Source of the DNA: Streptomyces sp. Ag109_O5-10
Lineage (GTDB): Bacteria > Actinomycetota > Actinomycetes > Streptomycetales > Streptomycetaceae
Length of the DNA: 64,000 bases
Assembly: GCF_900105755.1 (NCBI RefSeq)
Contig: NZ_FNTQ01000001.1
Span: forward strand, 7,254,001-7,318,000
Direction: 5' to 3'
In this document: one piece after another, positions 18,852-27,103 of the stretch
Layout of the letters: each line of letters begins with the position of its first letter
Numbering within the stretch: the stretch's first letter is position 1
Notes under the pieces: generated by a model
What the model was told of the DNA's origin: nothing
Database searches by the model: none
Seen by the model: the letters and a program-made list of their open reading frames with translations, nothing else
Position numbers and translations under genes: made by a program

Positions 18852-19032
18852 CAGGCCGTCCGGGGCTGCGCGCACACGGGCGCCGGATCGCCGTCCGTCC
18901 CGTGGGCGCGTGCTCCCGGTCGGGGACCCGTCGGTCAGCGGGGTGCGGCCGGTCACGAACCGGACGCCGGTGTCGGCCGGGACGGTCTGCGGCGACAGCA
19001 CCCCGCGGACCCGGCTGACCCGCGCGGCAGGG

Positions 19033-19788
19033 TCAGAACCCGTGCCGCATCCCCCCGTCCACGGGCACCATGATCCCCGTCAGATAGGACGCGGCCGGGG
19101 ACATCAGGAACGCCGCCACCCGCCCGAACTCCTCCGGAGTCCCGTACCGCCGCAACGGAATCCGCGCCTCGTGCTCGGCCCGCGTCGCCTCCGGGTCGGC
19201 GGACATCGTGTCCAGCTCCCGCACCCGGTCCGTGTCGATCCGGGACGGCAGCAACCCCACCACCCGGATCCCGCGCGGCCCCAGTTCGTCCGCCAGCGAC
19301 TTGGCGAACCCGGCAAGACCCGGCCGCAGCCCGTTGGAGATCGTCAGCCCGGGAATCGGCTCGTACACCGACGCGGACAGCACGAACCCGATGACGCCGC
19401 CGTCCCCCATCTCGGCGGCGGCCGCGCGGGCGAGCCGTACGGCCCCGAGGAACACCGACTCGAACGCGGCCTGCCATTGCTCGTCCGTGTTGTCGGCGAC
19501 GAACCCGGCCGGCGGCCCGCCCACGCTCACGAGAATCCCGTCGAACCCTCCGAACCGCTCACGCGCGGTCGCGATCAGCCGCTCCGGCGCCGCCGGGTCG
19601 GCGTTGTCGACGCCCACGCCCACCGCGTTCGGCCCCAGTTCGGCCGCCACGTCGGCGGCCCGCTTCTCGTCGCGGCCGGTCACCACGACCTTCGCACCGT
19701 CCGCGACCAGCTCGCGCGCGGCCGCGTGGCCCAGCCCGCGGGTCGCTCCGGTGACGACGTACACCCGGTCCTTCAGTCCAAGATCCAT
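19033..19788 (-). CDS. Short-chain dehydrogenase/reductase
   Basis: A 251-residue NAD(P)-dependent oxidoreductase. It has the cofactor motif GATRGLG near residues 14-20 and the closing PVDGGM motif. The segment GFVLSASVYEPIPGL holds a serine and tyrosine, but the usual YxxxK is not clear: the catalytic tyrosine and lysine region reads SNGLRPGLAGFAKSL, so the tyrosine appears replaced. The ATG at 19788 is chosen because the glycine-rich motif follows at the normal distance. It starts five bases from the stop of the GH15 gene, so the two probably share a transcript. Confidence 0.88.
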   Translation of the reverse strand: MDLGLKDRVYVVTGATRGLGHAAARELVADGAKVVVTGRDEKRAADVAAELGPNAVGVGVDNADPAAPERLIATARERFGGFDGILVSVGGPPAGFVADNTDEQWQAAFESVFLGAVRLARAAAAEMGDGGVIGFVLSASVYEPIPGLTISNGLRPGLAGFAKSLADELGPRGIRVVGLLPSRIDTDRVRELDTMSADPEATRAEHEARIPLRRYGTPEEFGRVAAFLMSPAASYLTGIMVPVDGGMRHGF

Positions 19789-19793
19789 GGCCC

Positions 19794-21578
19794 CTATCCT
19801 GCCTGCTCGCCGCCGAAGAGCGTGAGGGCGGTGTTCACAAGTCCGATGTGACTGAACGCCTGCGGGAAGTTGCCCAGCTGACGCCCGGTCTCCGGGTCGT
19901 ACTCCTCGGACAGCAGCCCCACGTCGTTGACGAGCCCCACCAGCCGTTCGAACAGTTCCTTCGCGTCGTCGGTGCGGCCCGTCATGTGCAGCGCGTCGGC
20001 GAGCCAGAACGAGCAGGCCAGGAAGGAGCCCTCGCCGCCGGGCATCCCGTCCACGCCGATCGCGTCGGTGTCGTAGCGGCGCAGCAACCCGCTCTGGCCC
20101 AGGTCGTCGCGGATCGCGTCCACCGTGCCCACCACCCGGGGGTCGTCCGGGGGCAGGAAGCCGACGCGCGGGATCAGCAGCAGGGCGGCGTCGAGCTCGC
20201 GCGAGCCGTAGTACTGCGTGAAGGTGTTGCGCTTCGGGTCGTAGCCCTTCTCGCACACCTCCCGGTGCACCTCGTCGCGCAGCGCACGCCATTTCGTCAA
20301 CTCGCCCTTGAGCTCCGCGTGCTCCTCCAGGGTCTGTACCGCCCGGTCCGCGGCCACCCACACCAGCACCTTGGAGTGCACGAAGTGGCGGCGGCCGCCG
20401 CGCACCTCCCACAGCCCTTCGTCCGGCTGCCGCCAGGCCTCCTCCAGGAACTTCATCAACGCGCACTGGATGGCCCACATGTGGGGCTTGGTGGGCAGAC
20501 CAGCCGTGCGGGCCAGCGACAGCGAGTCCATCACCTCGCCGTACACGTCCAGCTGGAGCTGGTCGACGGCGCCGTTGCCGACGCGCACCGGCCTGGAGTC
20601 GGCGAAGCCGGGCAGCCAGGGCAGCTCGAACTCGGGCAGCCGGCGCTCGCCCGCGACGCCGTACATGATCTGCAGGTCCGCCGGGTCGCCGGCGACCGCG
20701 CGCACCAGCCAGTCGCGCCAGCGCTCGGCCTCCTTGTGGTAGCCGGCCGCGAGCAGGGCGCCGAGGGTGAGGGTGGAGTCGCGCAGCCAGCAGAACCGGT
20801 AGTCCCAGTTACGCACCCCGCCCGGCTCCTCGGGCAGCGAGCTGGTGGCCGCGGCGACGATGCCGCCGGTCGGCGCGTAGCTGAGCGCCTTGAGGGTGAT
20901 CAGGGAGCGCACGACCGTGTCCCGGTGTGGGCCGTGGTAGGTGCAGCGGGCGGTCCAGCGCCGCCAGTCGGTGACGCTGGACCGCAGCGCCTCGTACGGG
21001 TCCACGAGCGGTGGCCGCGGCTGGTGCGAGGGGTGCCAGGTGAGCACGAACGCGACCCGCTCGCCCTCGGCGACGGTGAACTCCGAGTGCGTGCCGAAGT
21101 CCTCGCCCCAGGTCCGTACGGACGGTTCGCTGCGCAGCCACACCGCGTCGGGACCGGCGACCGCGACCCGGTGGCCGCCGGAGCGGCGCATCCACGGGAT
21201 GACCGAGCCGTAGTCGAAGCGGAGCCGGAGCGTGCTGTGCACGGTGACACGTCCGCTGACGCCCTCGACGATGCGCACGACGTCGGGCGCGTGCTCGCGC
21301 TGGGGCATCAGGTCGGTGACGCGGACCGTGCCGTCGGCGGTCTCCCACTCGGTGTCCAGGACCAGGGTGTCGGGCCGGTAGCCGCGCCGGGTGCAGGTGG
21401 TGGCGCCGCCGGGGGCGATCCGCCAGTGGCCGTGGTCCTCGTCGCCCAGGAGCCTGGCGAAGCAGGCCGCCGAGTCGAAGCGGGGCAGGCACAACCAGTC
21501 GATGGAGCCGTCCCGGCCGACCAGGGCCGCGGTCTGCTCGTCACCGATGAGCGCGTAGTCCTCGATGCGTCGGTCCAC
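19794..21578 (-). CDS. Glycoside hydrolase family 15 protein (glucoamylase/trehalase-like)
   Basis: A 594-residue cytoplasmic enzyme with an N-terminal beta-sandwich (RIEDYALIGDEQTAALVGRD, GSIDWLCLPRFDSAACFARL) and an (alpha/alpha)6 catalytic barrel containing NWDYRFCWLRDSTLTLGALL and a conserved C-terminal SFWLADALHMTGR. These motifs fit the GH15 group that includes actinobacterial trehalases, glucoamylases and glucodextranases. The GTG at 21578 is preferred to a TTG eleven codons upstream because other members start just before RIEDYA. No signal peptide. The substrate is not settled; trehalose or a maltodextrin is plausible. Confidence 0.9.
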   Translation of the reverse strand: MDRRIEDYALIGDEQTAALVGRDGSIDWLCLPRFDSAACFARLLGDEDHGHWRIAPGGATTCTRRGYRPDTLVLDTEWETADGTVRVTDLMPQREHAPDVVRIVEGVSGRVTVHSTLRLRFDYGSVIPWMRRSGGHRVAVAGPDAVWLRSEPSVRTWGEDFGTHSEFTVAEGERVAFVLTWHPSHQPRPPLVDPYEALRSSVTDWRRWTARCTYHGPHRDTVVRSLITLKALSYAPTGGIVAAATSSLPEEPGGVRNWDYRFCWLRDSTLTLGALLAAGYHKEAERWRDWLVRAVAGDPADLQIMYGVAGERRLPEFELPWLPGFADSRPVRVGNGAVDQLQLDVYGEVMDSLSLARTAGLPTKPHMWAIQCALMKFLEEAWRQPDEGLWEVRGGRRHFVHSKVLVWVAADRAVQTLEEHAELKGELTKWRALRDEVHREVCEKGYDPKRNTFTQYYGSRELDAALLLIPRVGFLPPDDPRVVGTVDAIRDDLGQSGLLRRYDTDAIGVDGMPGGEGSFLACSFWLADALHMTGRTDDAKELFERLVGLVNDVGLLSEEYDPETGRQLGNFPQAFSHIGLVNTALTLFGGEQAG

Positions 21579-21648
21579 GGGAGCCGGTTTCCCTGCCCGC
21601 CGGGGGGCCAATCAGGGGGTGGGCCGGGGGAGTGACGCGGTACGGAGG

Positions 21649-22443
21649 TCAGACGGCGGCCGGTTCGGCCGCCTCGGCCGTCTCCTGCTCCGCCGCCTCC
21701 GCACGCGTGCGTGCCTCACGGCGGGCCAGCACGAAGAAGCCCCAGGGGACGCCCGCCGCGAACAGCCACCACTGGATCATGTACGCGTAGTTCAGCGGCG
21801 CGTCTTCCTTGCCCGGGTCGGAAATCTGTTCCGGGGTGTCGCCCTTGGGCTCGGGTGCCGTCTGCTGGATGTAGCCGCCGAGCACCTGCCTGCCGAGCCG
21901 GCGCGCCTGCTCCTCGCTGTTGATCAGCATGATCTGCCGGTCGGGCAGGCCCTTGAGGTCCTTGATGCCGCTCGCCGCGGTGGTCTCGTCGGGCATCAGC
22001 CGGCCCTGGACGGTGACCGTGCCGGCCGGCGGCGCCGGGATCTTCGGGAAGGTGGTCTGGCTCGGACCGTCGGACGGGATCCAGCCCCGGTTGACCAGCA
22101 GCACCTTGCCGTCGGTCAGCACGAAGGGGGTGAGAACGTGATAGCCGACCTCGTCGTCCGAGTTGGTACGTCGGCGGACGACGACCTCGTCGGCGGTGTC
22201 GAAGGTGCCGGTCGCGGTGACGGTGTGGTACCGCTCCTTGCGGGTCACGGCGTGCCCCGGCTCGGTCACCTGCTCCGCCGGCACCGGCTTGGCACCGAGG
22301 GCGTCGGCGACCAGCTGGTTGCGGGCGCTGCGCTCCTCGTACCGGTGCTTCTGCCAGAACCCCAGCCGGATCATCGTCGGGATCAGAAGCAGCGAGATGA
22401 GGGTGAGGATCACCCACTGCCGAGTCAACAGGAAGCGGTACAC
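21649..22443 (-). CDS. SURF1 family cytochrome oxidase biogenesis protein
   Basis: A 264-residue membrane protein with a span at each end (about residues 8-27 and 222-242) and an outer domain between them. It contains VNRGWIP, the most recognisable SURF1 motif, together with YHVLTPFVL upstream and NYAYMIQWWLFA at the second span. SURF1 helps assemble haem-copper oxidases. The C-terminus is Ala/Glu-rich. The GTG at 22443 starts directly before the first span. No oxidase genes are nearby. Confidence 0.93.
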   Translation of the reverse strand: MYRFLLTRQWVILTLISLLLIPTMIRLGFWQKHRYEERSARNQLVADALGAKPVPAEQVTEPGHAVTRKERYHTVTATGTFDTADEVVVRRRTNSDDEVGYHVLTPFVLTDGKVLLVNRGWIPSDGPSQTTFPKIPAPPAGTVTVQGRLMPDETTAASGIKDLKGLPDRQIMLINSEEQARRLGRQVLGGYIQQTAPEPKGDTPEQISDPGKEDAPLNYAYMIQWWLFAAGVPWGFFVLARREARTRAEAAEQETAEAAEPAAV

Positions 22444-22492
22444 CCCACGACCGTACAACTCGGTCGTGGGGCGCGTTCGGGCGGGTACCGGG

Positions 22493-22726
22493 TCAGACGC
22501 GGTCGACGATGCCCGCCTTCCCGGCCTCCCGGGCGCAGTGGGCGCCGCAGAACCACTGGTTGTCCGCCTCCACGCCCTGGCCGATGATCGAGACCTTGCA
22601 GTGCTCGCAGACCGGGGCCATGCGGTGGATCGCGCAGGAGAAGCAGTCGAAGACATGGACCGCGCCCTGCGCGTGCACCTCGAAGGTCATTCCGTAGTCA
22701 TTGCCGCAAACTTCACATTTGGCCAT
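22493..22726 (-). CDS. Small double zinc-finger protein
   Basis: A 77-residue cytoplasmic protein with eight cysteines in four pairs: C4/C7, C28/C31, C40/C43 and C60/C64, plus histidines at 34, 42 and 63. The spacing suggests two treble-clef or ribbon zinc sites. Streptomyces annotations often call such proteins metallothionein-like; I cannot confirm metal storage rather than structural zinc. The ATG at 22726 is clear. It lies 49 bases after the SURF1 start on the same strand. Confidence 0.85.
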   Translation of the reverse strand: MAKCEVCGNDYGMTFEVHAQGAVHVFDCFSCAIHRMAPVCEHCKVSIIGQGVEADNQWFCGAHCAREAGKAGIVDRV

Positions 22727-22794
22727 GCGCCACAGGGTGGGCGGTCGGCCGCGCACGGGCGAGCGGGCGCCGGGCGAGTCGTACGGCAATCACC

Positions 22795-22910
22795 CGTCCG
22801 TACGGCCCGCGCGGGCGGGTGTACGGCCGCGCGGGCGGGTGTACGGCTCGTGCGGGCGGGTGTACGGCTCGTGCGGGCGGTCCGTACTGCTCGCGCGGGC
22901 GGTCACTGCT
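22795..22910. repeat. Short tandem repeats, about 21 bp, at the 3' end of the exonuclease gene
   Basis: The phrase GCGGGCGGGTGTACGGC recurs four times with a spacing near 21 bases, the best copies reading GTGTACGGCTCGTGCGGGCGG. It lies between the exonuclease stop and the zinc-finger gene start. Not coding. Confidence 0.7.
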
Positions 22911-23898
22911 CCGTGGCCGGCGCCACGTCCCGCAGCAGTTGCCCGAAGGCCGCCTCGTCGACCACCGGGGTCCCGAACTGGCGGGCCTTGAGGACCTTCG
23001 AGGTGCCCGAGTCGGGGTCGTTGGTGACGAGCAGGCTGGTGAGCCGCGAGATGCTCGTCGAGACGTGCAGACCGGCCTCGACGGCCCGGTCCTCGAGGAG
23101 ATCCCGCTCGATCGAGGTGTCCCCGGAGAACGCCACCCGCATGCCCTGCTTCAGCGGCCTGCCGTCCTCGTACCGGCCCGGGTTCGGGTAGGGGCAGGCC
23201 GGCCGCTTGCGGGACGGCCGCCAGCTGCCGGGCCGGTAGCCGCCGTACCCGCCGCTCGCCTGGGGTCCGATCCGGGGCGCGTCCGACCACTCGGTCAGGG
23301 GGCGGCACTCCAGGAGCGGCAGCCGTACGTTGCCCGCCGCCGCGGCCCGCAGACTGGGCCGGAACGCCTCCGCGAGCACGCGCGCGTCGTCCAGGGCGTG
23401 GTGCGCCCGCCGCTGCACGACACCGAAGTGCGCCGCCAGGGTCTCCAGTTTGTGGTTGGGCAGCGGCAGGTCCAGCTCCTTGGCGAGCGCGATCGTGCAC
23501 AGCCGCTGCCGCACCGGGGCCTCGGCCTTCGCGCGCGCGTACTCCCGTGCGATCATCTGCCAGTCGAAGACCGCGTTGTGCGCGACCAGCACCCGGCCGT
23601 CCAGCCGGGCCGAGAACTCCTCGGCGACCTCGGTGAAGAGCGGCGCGCCTTCGAGCACCTCGCTCGTCAGGCCGTGGATCCACACGGGACCCGGGTCGCG
23701 CTCGGGGTTGACCAGCGTGTACCAGTGGTCCTCGACCTCGCCGCGCTCGTCCAGCCGGTAGACGGCGGCGCTGATTATCCGGTCGTCCCGGGCCAGTCCG
23801 GTGGTCTCCACGTCGACGACGGCGTACCCCTTGGGATACGCGGCGGGCCACGGGGTGCCGGGGGACACTGTGGTCGTACGGTCTTCGAGCATGGTCAT
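22903..23898 (-). CDS. DEDDh exonuclease with C-terminal BRCT domain (DnaQ-like)
   Basis: A 331-residue protein. The N-terminal half is a DnaQ-type 3'-5' exonuclease with ExoI motif VVDVETTGL, ExoII region VLVAHNAVFDWQMI and ExoIII HHALDDARVL. A Gly/Pro/Tyr-rich linker follows, then a BRCT domain from about residue 250 (MRVAFSGDTSIERDLLEDRA through LTSLLVTNDPDSGTSKVLKA). The fusion of a proofreading-type exonuclease with BRCT is common in actinomycetes and suggests a role in DNA repair rather than replication proofreading. The ATG at 23898 is chosen; a second ATG two codons later is also possible. Confidence 0.9.
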   Translation of the reverse strand: MTMLEDRTTTVSPGTPWPAAYPKGYAVVDVETTGLARDDRIISAAVYRLDERGEVEDHWYTLVNPERDPGPVWIHGLTSEVLEGAPLFTEVAEEFSARLDGRVLVAHNAVFDWQMIAREYARAKAEAPVRQRLCTIALAKELDLPLPNHKLETLAAHFGVVQRRAHHALDDARVLAEAFRPSLRAAAAGNVRLPLLECRPLTEWSDAPRIGPQASGGYGGYRPGSWRPSRKRPACPYPNPGRYEDGRPLKQGMRVAFSGDTSIERDLLEDRAVEAGLHVSTSISRLTSLLVTNDPDSGTSKVLKARQFGTPVVDEAAFGQLLRDVAPATEQ

Positions 23899-24115
23899 TG
23901 AGGATACGGGCCCGCACCGACAGCCCGGACCGTCAGGCCGCCCGCCGCGGTCGCCCGTTCGCATGTCCTGATGCCTCGTCCGTCCTGACGGCCCGTCGTA
24001 CGGCCGCGGACTTTGTCCTGATCGCCCTTCGCGCGGCTATGGACCTTTTCGCCGCCCGGTGCGAACGTGCACCCCGCCATGAGCACGGACGGCCGACGGA
24101 AGGGCGGTACGGCGG

Positions 24116-24919
24116 ATGGCACGCGTACGGTACGGCGCTCGGACCGGGGCGGAGATCGCGGCCGCGCGCACCACGAAGCTCCCGGACGTCTGGTCCACCG
24201 GGGTGGTGGCCGTCTGGGAGACCGACCCGGACGCGGTCGCGGCCGTCCTGCCGCCGCCACTCAAACCGGCCGGCCGGCCCCTGGCCCGGGTCAGTGTCAG
24301 CAAGGTCGAACTGCCCGGATACCCGCTCGGCGCCGGCTCGTTCGCGGTCGCCGCCGCGCACGGCGCGGTCGAGGGCTGGTACCCGCTGGTCATGCCGATG
24401 ACCCACGAGCGCGCCCTCACCGGCGGCCGCGAGGTCTTCGGCGAACCCAAGAAGCTCGGCGAGGTGACCGTCGAGCGGGAGGGCGCGCGGATCCACGCGG
24501 CCCTGGCCCGGCACGGAATCGCCTTCGTGGAGGTGCGCGGCACGGTCGACGGCCCGCTGCCGCTGCCCGAGCCCGCCCCGAAGACCGACTTCTACTTCAA
24601 GTTCCTTCCGGCGGTGGACGGTTCGGGCTTCGACGGTGACCCGCTTCTGGTGCACTGCGTGCGTGAGGAGAAGGTCCGCCGGCTGGAGCGCGTCACCGGG
24701 GAGGTTGTCCTCCGCGAGTCGGCGTACGACCCGGTCGCCGACCTGCCGGTGCTGCGCCTGCTGGACCTCACCCTCGGCGAGAAGACCAGCGGCCAGCGCG
24801 GCCGGGTCGCCGAACGGGTCGACGCCCAGGCCCTGTTGCCGTACGTCCACCAGCGCTACGACGACCCGCTCCAGATCCACGACGCGCCCCCGCGGGACGG
24901 CGAGGGGAGCGGGTCCTGA
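24116..24919 (+). CDS. Acetoacetate decarboxylase family protein
   Basis: A 267-residue protein of the acetoacetate decarboxylase fold. The motif GGREVFGEPKKLGE places the Schiff-base lysine candidates at residues 112-113, matching the family's active-site region; acidic and aromatic residues of the pocket (YFKFLP) are also present. The start ATG at 24116 is clean. Its stop overlaps the next ATG by one base, opening a four-gene coupled operon. In actinomycetes such proteins often act on complex beta-keto acids, so true acetoacetate activity should not be assumed. Confidence 0.88.
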   Translation: MARVRYGARTGAEIAAARTTKLPDVWSTGVVAVWETDPDAVAAVLPPPLKPAGRPLARVSVSKVELPGYPLGAGSFAVAAAHGAVEGWYPLVMPMTHERALTGGREVFGEPKKLGEVTVEREGARIHAALARHGIAFVEVRGTVDGPLPLPEPAPKTDFYFKFLPAVDGSGFDGDPLLVHCVREEKVRRLERVTGEVVLRESAYDPVADLPVLRLLDLTLGEKTSGQRGRVAERVDAQALLPYVHQRYDDPLQIHDAPPRDGEGSGS

Positions 24920-25803
24920 TGGAGCTGCGCGAAGGACAGGTCGCCGTCGTCACCGGCGCGGCGAGCGGCATCGGGCTCGCGATGGCCCGGCGGTTCGCCG
25001 CCGAGGGGCTGAAGGTGGTCCTCGCGGACGTGGAGCCGGCCGCCCTGGAGAAGGCCGCCGACGCTCTGCGCGCCGAGGGCGCCGACGTGCACGCGCGCGT
25101 GGTCGACGTCGGCGTCCGCGAACAGGTCCTGGAGCTGGCCGAGTCGGCCTACGACACCTACGGCGCGGTGCACGTCCTGTGCAACAACGCCGGGGTCGGC
25201 TCGGGCGCCGAGGGCCGCATGTGGGAGCACGAACCGAACGACTGGAAGTGGGCGTTCGAGGTCAACGTGTGGGGCGTCTTCCACGGCGTCCAGGCTGTCC
25301 TGCCCAGGATGATCAAGTCGGGTCAACCCGGTCATGTGGTCAATACGTCCTCCGGGGACGGCGGTATCGCCCCGCTGCCCACGGCTTCCGTGTACGCGGT
25401 CACGAAGGCGGCCGTCGTCACGATGACCGAGTCCCTGTACGCCCACCTCAGGGCGGAGCACGCGCGCGTGGGCGCCTCGGTGCTCTTCCCGGGGCCCCAC
25501 ATGCTGCGCACCGGCCTGTGGGAGTCGCACCGCAACCGCCCCGACCGCTACGCCAAGGAACGGCCGCGCCGGACTCCGTACCGCAGTCTCGACCAGTGGG
25601 AGGCGGCGATGCGGGCGGCGGGCAAGGAGGTCGCCTTCACACCCGTCGAGGAGGTCGCCGGACTCGTCGTGGCGGGCATCCGCGCGGACCGCTTCTGGCT
25701 GCTGCCGGCGAGTGCGCACAGCGACGCCCAGATCCGGGCCAGGGCGCGCTCGATGCTGGACCGGACGAACCCCTCGTACCTCGAAAGCTTCATTCTGGAC
25801 TGA
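24919..25803 (+). CDS. Short-chain dehydrogenase/reductase in a catabolic operon
   Basis: A 294-residue classical SDR. Visible features are the cofactor motif GAASGIG near residues 15-21, the NNAG motif (LCNNAGVGS), catalytic serine in VVNTSSGDGG and the YAVTK active-site motif. The C-terminus is longer than usual and ends SYLESFILD. The ATG shares a base with the TGA of the decarboxylase gene, and the first amidohydrolase follows 13 bases after its stop. It probably oxidises or reduces an alcohol/ketone intermediate of the same unknown pathway. Confidence 0.92.
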   Translation: MELREGQVAVVTGAASGIGLAMARRFAAEGLKVVLADVEPAALEKAADALRAEGADVHARVVDVGVREQVLELAESAYDTYGAVHVLCNNAGVGSGAEGRMWEHEPNDWKWAFEVNVWGVFHGVQAVLPRMIKSGQPGHVVNTSSGDGGIAPLPTASVYAVTKAAVVTMTESLYAHLRAEHARVGASVLFPGPHMLRTGLWESHRNRPDRYAKERPRRTPYRSLDQWEAAMRAAGKEVAFTPVEEVAGLVVAGIRADRFWLLPASAHSDAQIRARARSMLDRTNPSYLESFILD

Positions 25804-25816
25804 ACAGGGGGCAGTG

Positions 25817-27103
25817 GTGACCGCGTACGACGACCCATATCTGATCATCTCCTCCGACTGCCACGCCGGGCTGCCCACCGAGGAGTACCGGCCCTATCTG
25901 GACGCCCGGTTCCACCGGGACTTCGACGAGTTCCTCGCCGGGCGCGAGCACCGCCGGGAGGAGATGACCCGGCTCGGCATCCGCAACGAGGCGTTCGCGG
26001 CCAAGTGGTTCCAGGACCACGAGGAGGGACTGCGCGGGGGCTGGGACGCCGGGCAGCGGGTGAAGGAGCTGGACGGCGACGGGGTGACCGCCGAGGTGGT
26101 CTTCCCCGACGCCGACGCGGTCGACAGCCGGACCGCCGCGCCCTTCGGGGTCGGCCTCGGCCTGTCCGGGGACCACGACCCGGAGCTCGGCATGGCGGGC
26201 GCGCAGGCCCACAACCGCTGGCTGGCCGACTTCGTGTCCGAGCACCCCGAACGGCACTGCGGGGTGGCCCTGCTGCCCGTCACGGCCCCGGCGGACCGCG
26301 TGGTCGCCGAGGTGCACCGCGCGAAGGAGTCGGGACTCGGCGCCCTGATGATCCCCGCCATGTGGGTCGACAGGGAGCCGTACCACGACCGCCGTTACGA
26401 CCCCGTCTGGGCGGCCGCCGCCGACTGCGGGATGCCGGTCCTCACCCACTCCGGCGCGGCCCCGCGCGGCGAGTACGGCGACCATCTCGGCATCTACGTC
26501 AGCGAGGTGACGTGGTGGCCGGCCCGCCCGCTGTGGTTCCTGCTCTGGTCCGGCGTCTTCGAACGCCATCCCGGGCTGCGCTTCGGCATCGCCGAGTCGG
26601 GCTGCTGGTGGCTGCCGAACCTGCTGTGGTTCATGGACCGCCTCTACCTCGGCGCGCACGGCGGCAAGAAACTCTCCCCCTTCCAGGAGATGAAACGCCC
26701 GCCGCACGAGTACCTGGACCGGCAGGTCTTCGTCTGCGCCACCAACACCAAGCGTCGCGAACTCGCCCAGCGCTACGAGATCGGCGTCGACAACATCCTC
26801 TGGGGCAGCGACTTCCCGCACCCCGAGGGCACCTGGCCCGACACGCGCGCGTGGCTGCGCCGCACCTTCCACGACATCCCGGTGACCGAGACCCGCCGGA
26901 TGCTCGGCCTCGCGGCGGCCGAGGCCTTCGGCTTCGACGTGGACCGCCTGACCCCGCTGGCCCGCCGCATCGGCCCCACCCCCGCCGACCTCGGCCAGCC
27001 GGCCGACCAGGCGGTGGTGGAGGCGTCCTGGGCCCGCTCGCGCGAGGTGGGCCGCCACTGGCTGACCGGCAACGACTTCCCGGCTCTGGGGGTGACGTCG
27101 TGA
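25817..27103 (+). CDS. Amidohydrolase family protein (first of two)
   Basis: A 428-residue TIM-barrel hydrolase or decarboxylase of the amidohydrolase 2 (ACMSD-like) group. The N-terminal metal motif is ISSDCHAG, in which Asp-x-His replaces the usual His-x-His. Later features are VLTHSGAAP, FGIAESGCWWLPNL and the conserved WGSDFPHPEGTWPD near the C-terminus. The GTG at 25817 lies after GGGG and is chosen by position. Its stop overlaps the next start (GTGA). The substrate is unknown. Confidence 0.88.
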   Translation: MTAYDDPYLIISSDCHAGLPTEEYRPYLDARFHRDFDEFLAGREHRREEMTRLGIRNEAFAAKWFQDHEEGLRGGWDAGQRVKELDGDGVTAEVVFPDADAVDSRTAAPFGVGLGLSGDHDPELGMAGAQAHNRWLADFVSEHPERHCGVALLPVTAPADRVVAEVHRAKESGLGALMIPAMWVDREPYHDRRYDPVWAAAADCGMPVLTHSGAAPRGEYGDHLGIYVSEVTWWPARPLWFLLWSGVFERHPGLRFGIAESGCWWLPNLLWFMDRLYLGAHGGKKLSPFQEMKRPPHEYLDRQVFVCATNTKRRELAQRYEIGVDNILWGSDFPHPEGTWPDTRAWLRRTFHDIPVTETRRMLGLAAAEAFGFDVDRLTPLARRIGPTPADLGQPADQAVVEASWARSREVGRHWLTGNDFPALGVTS

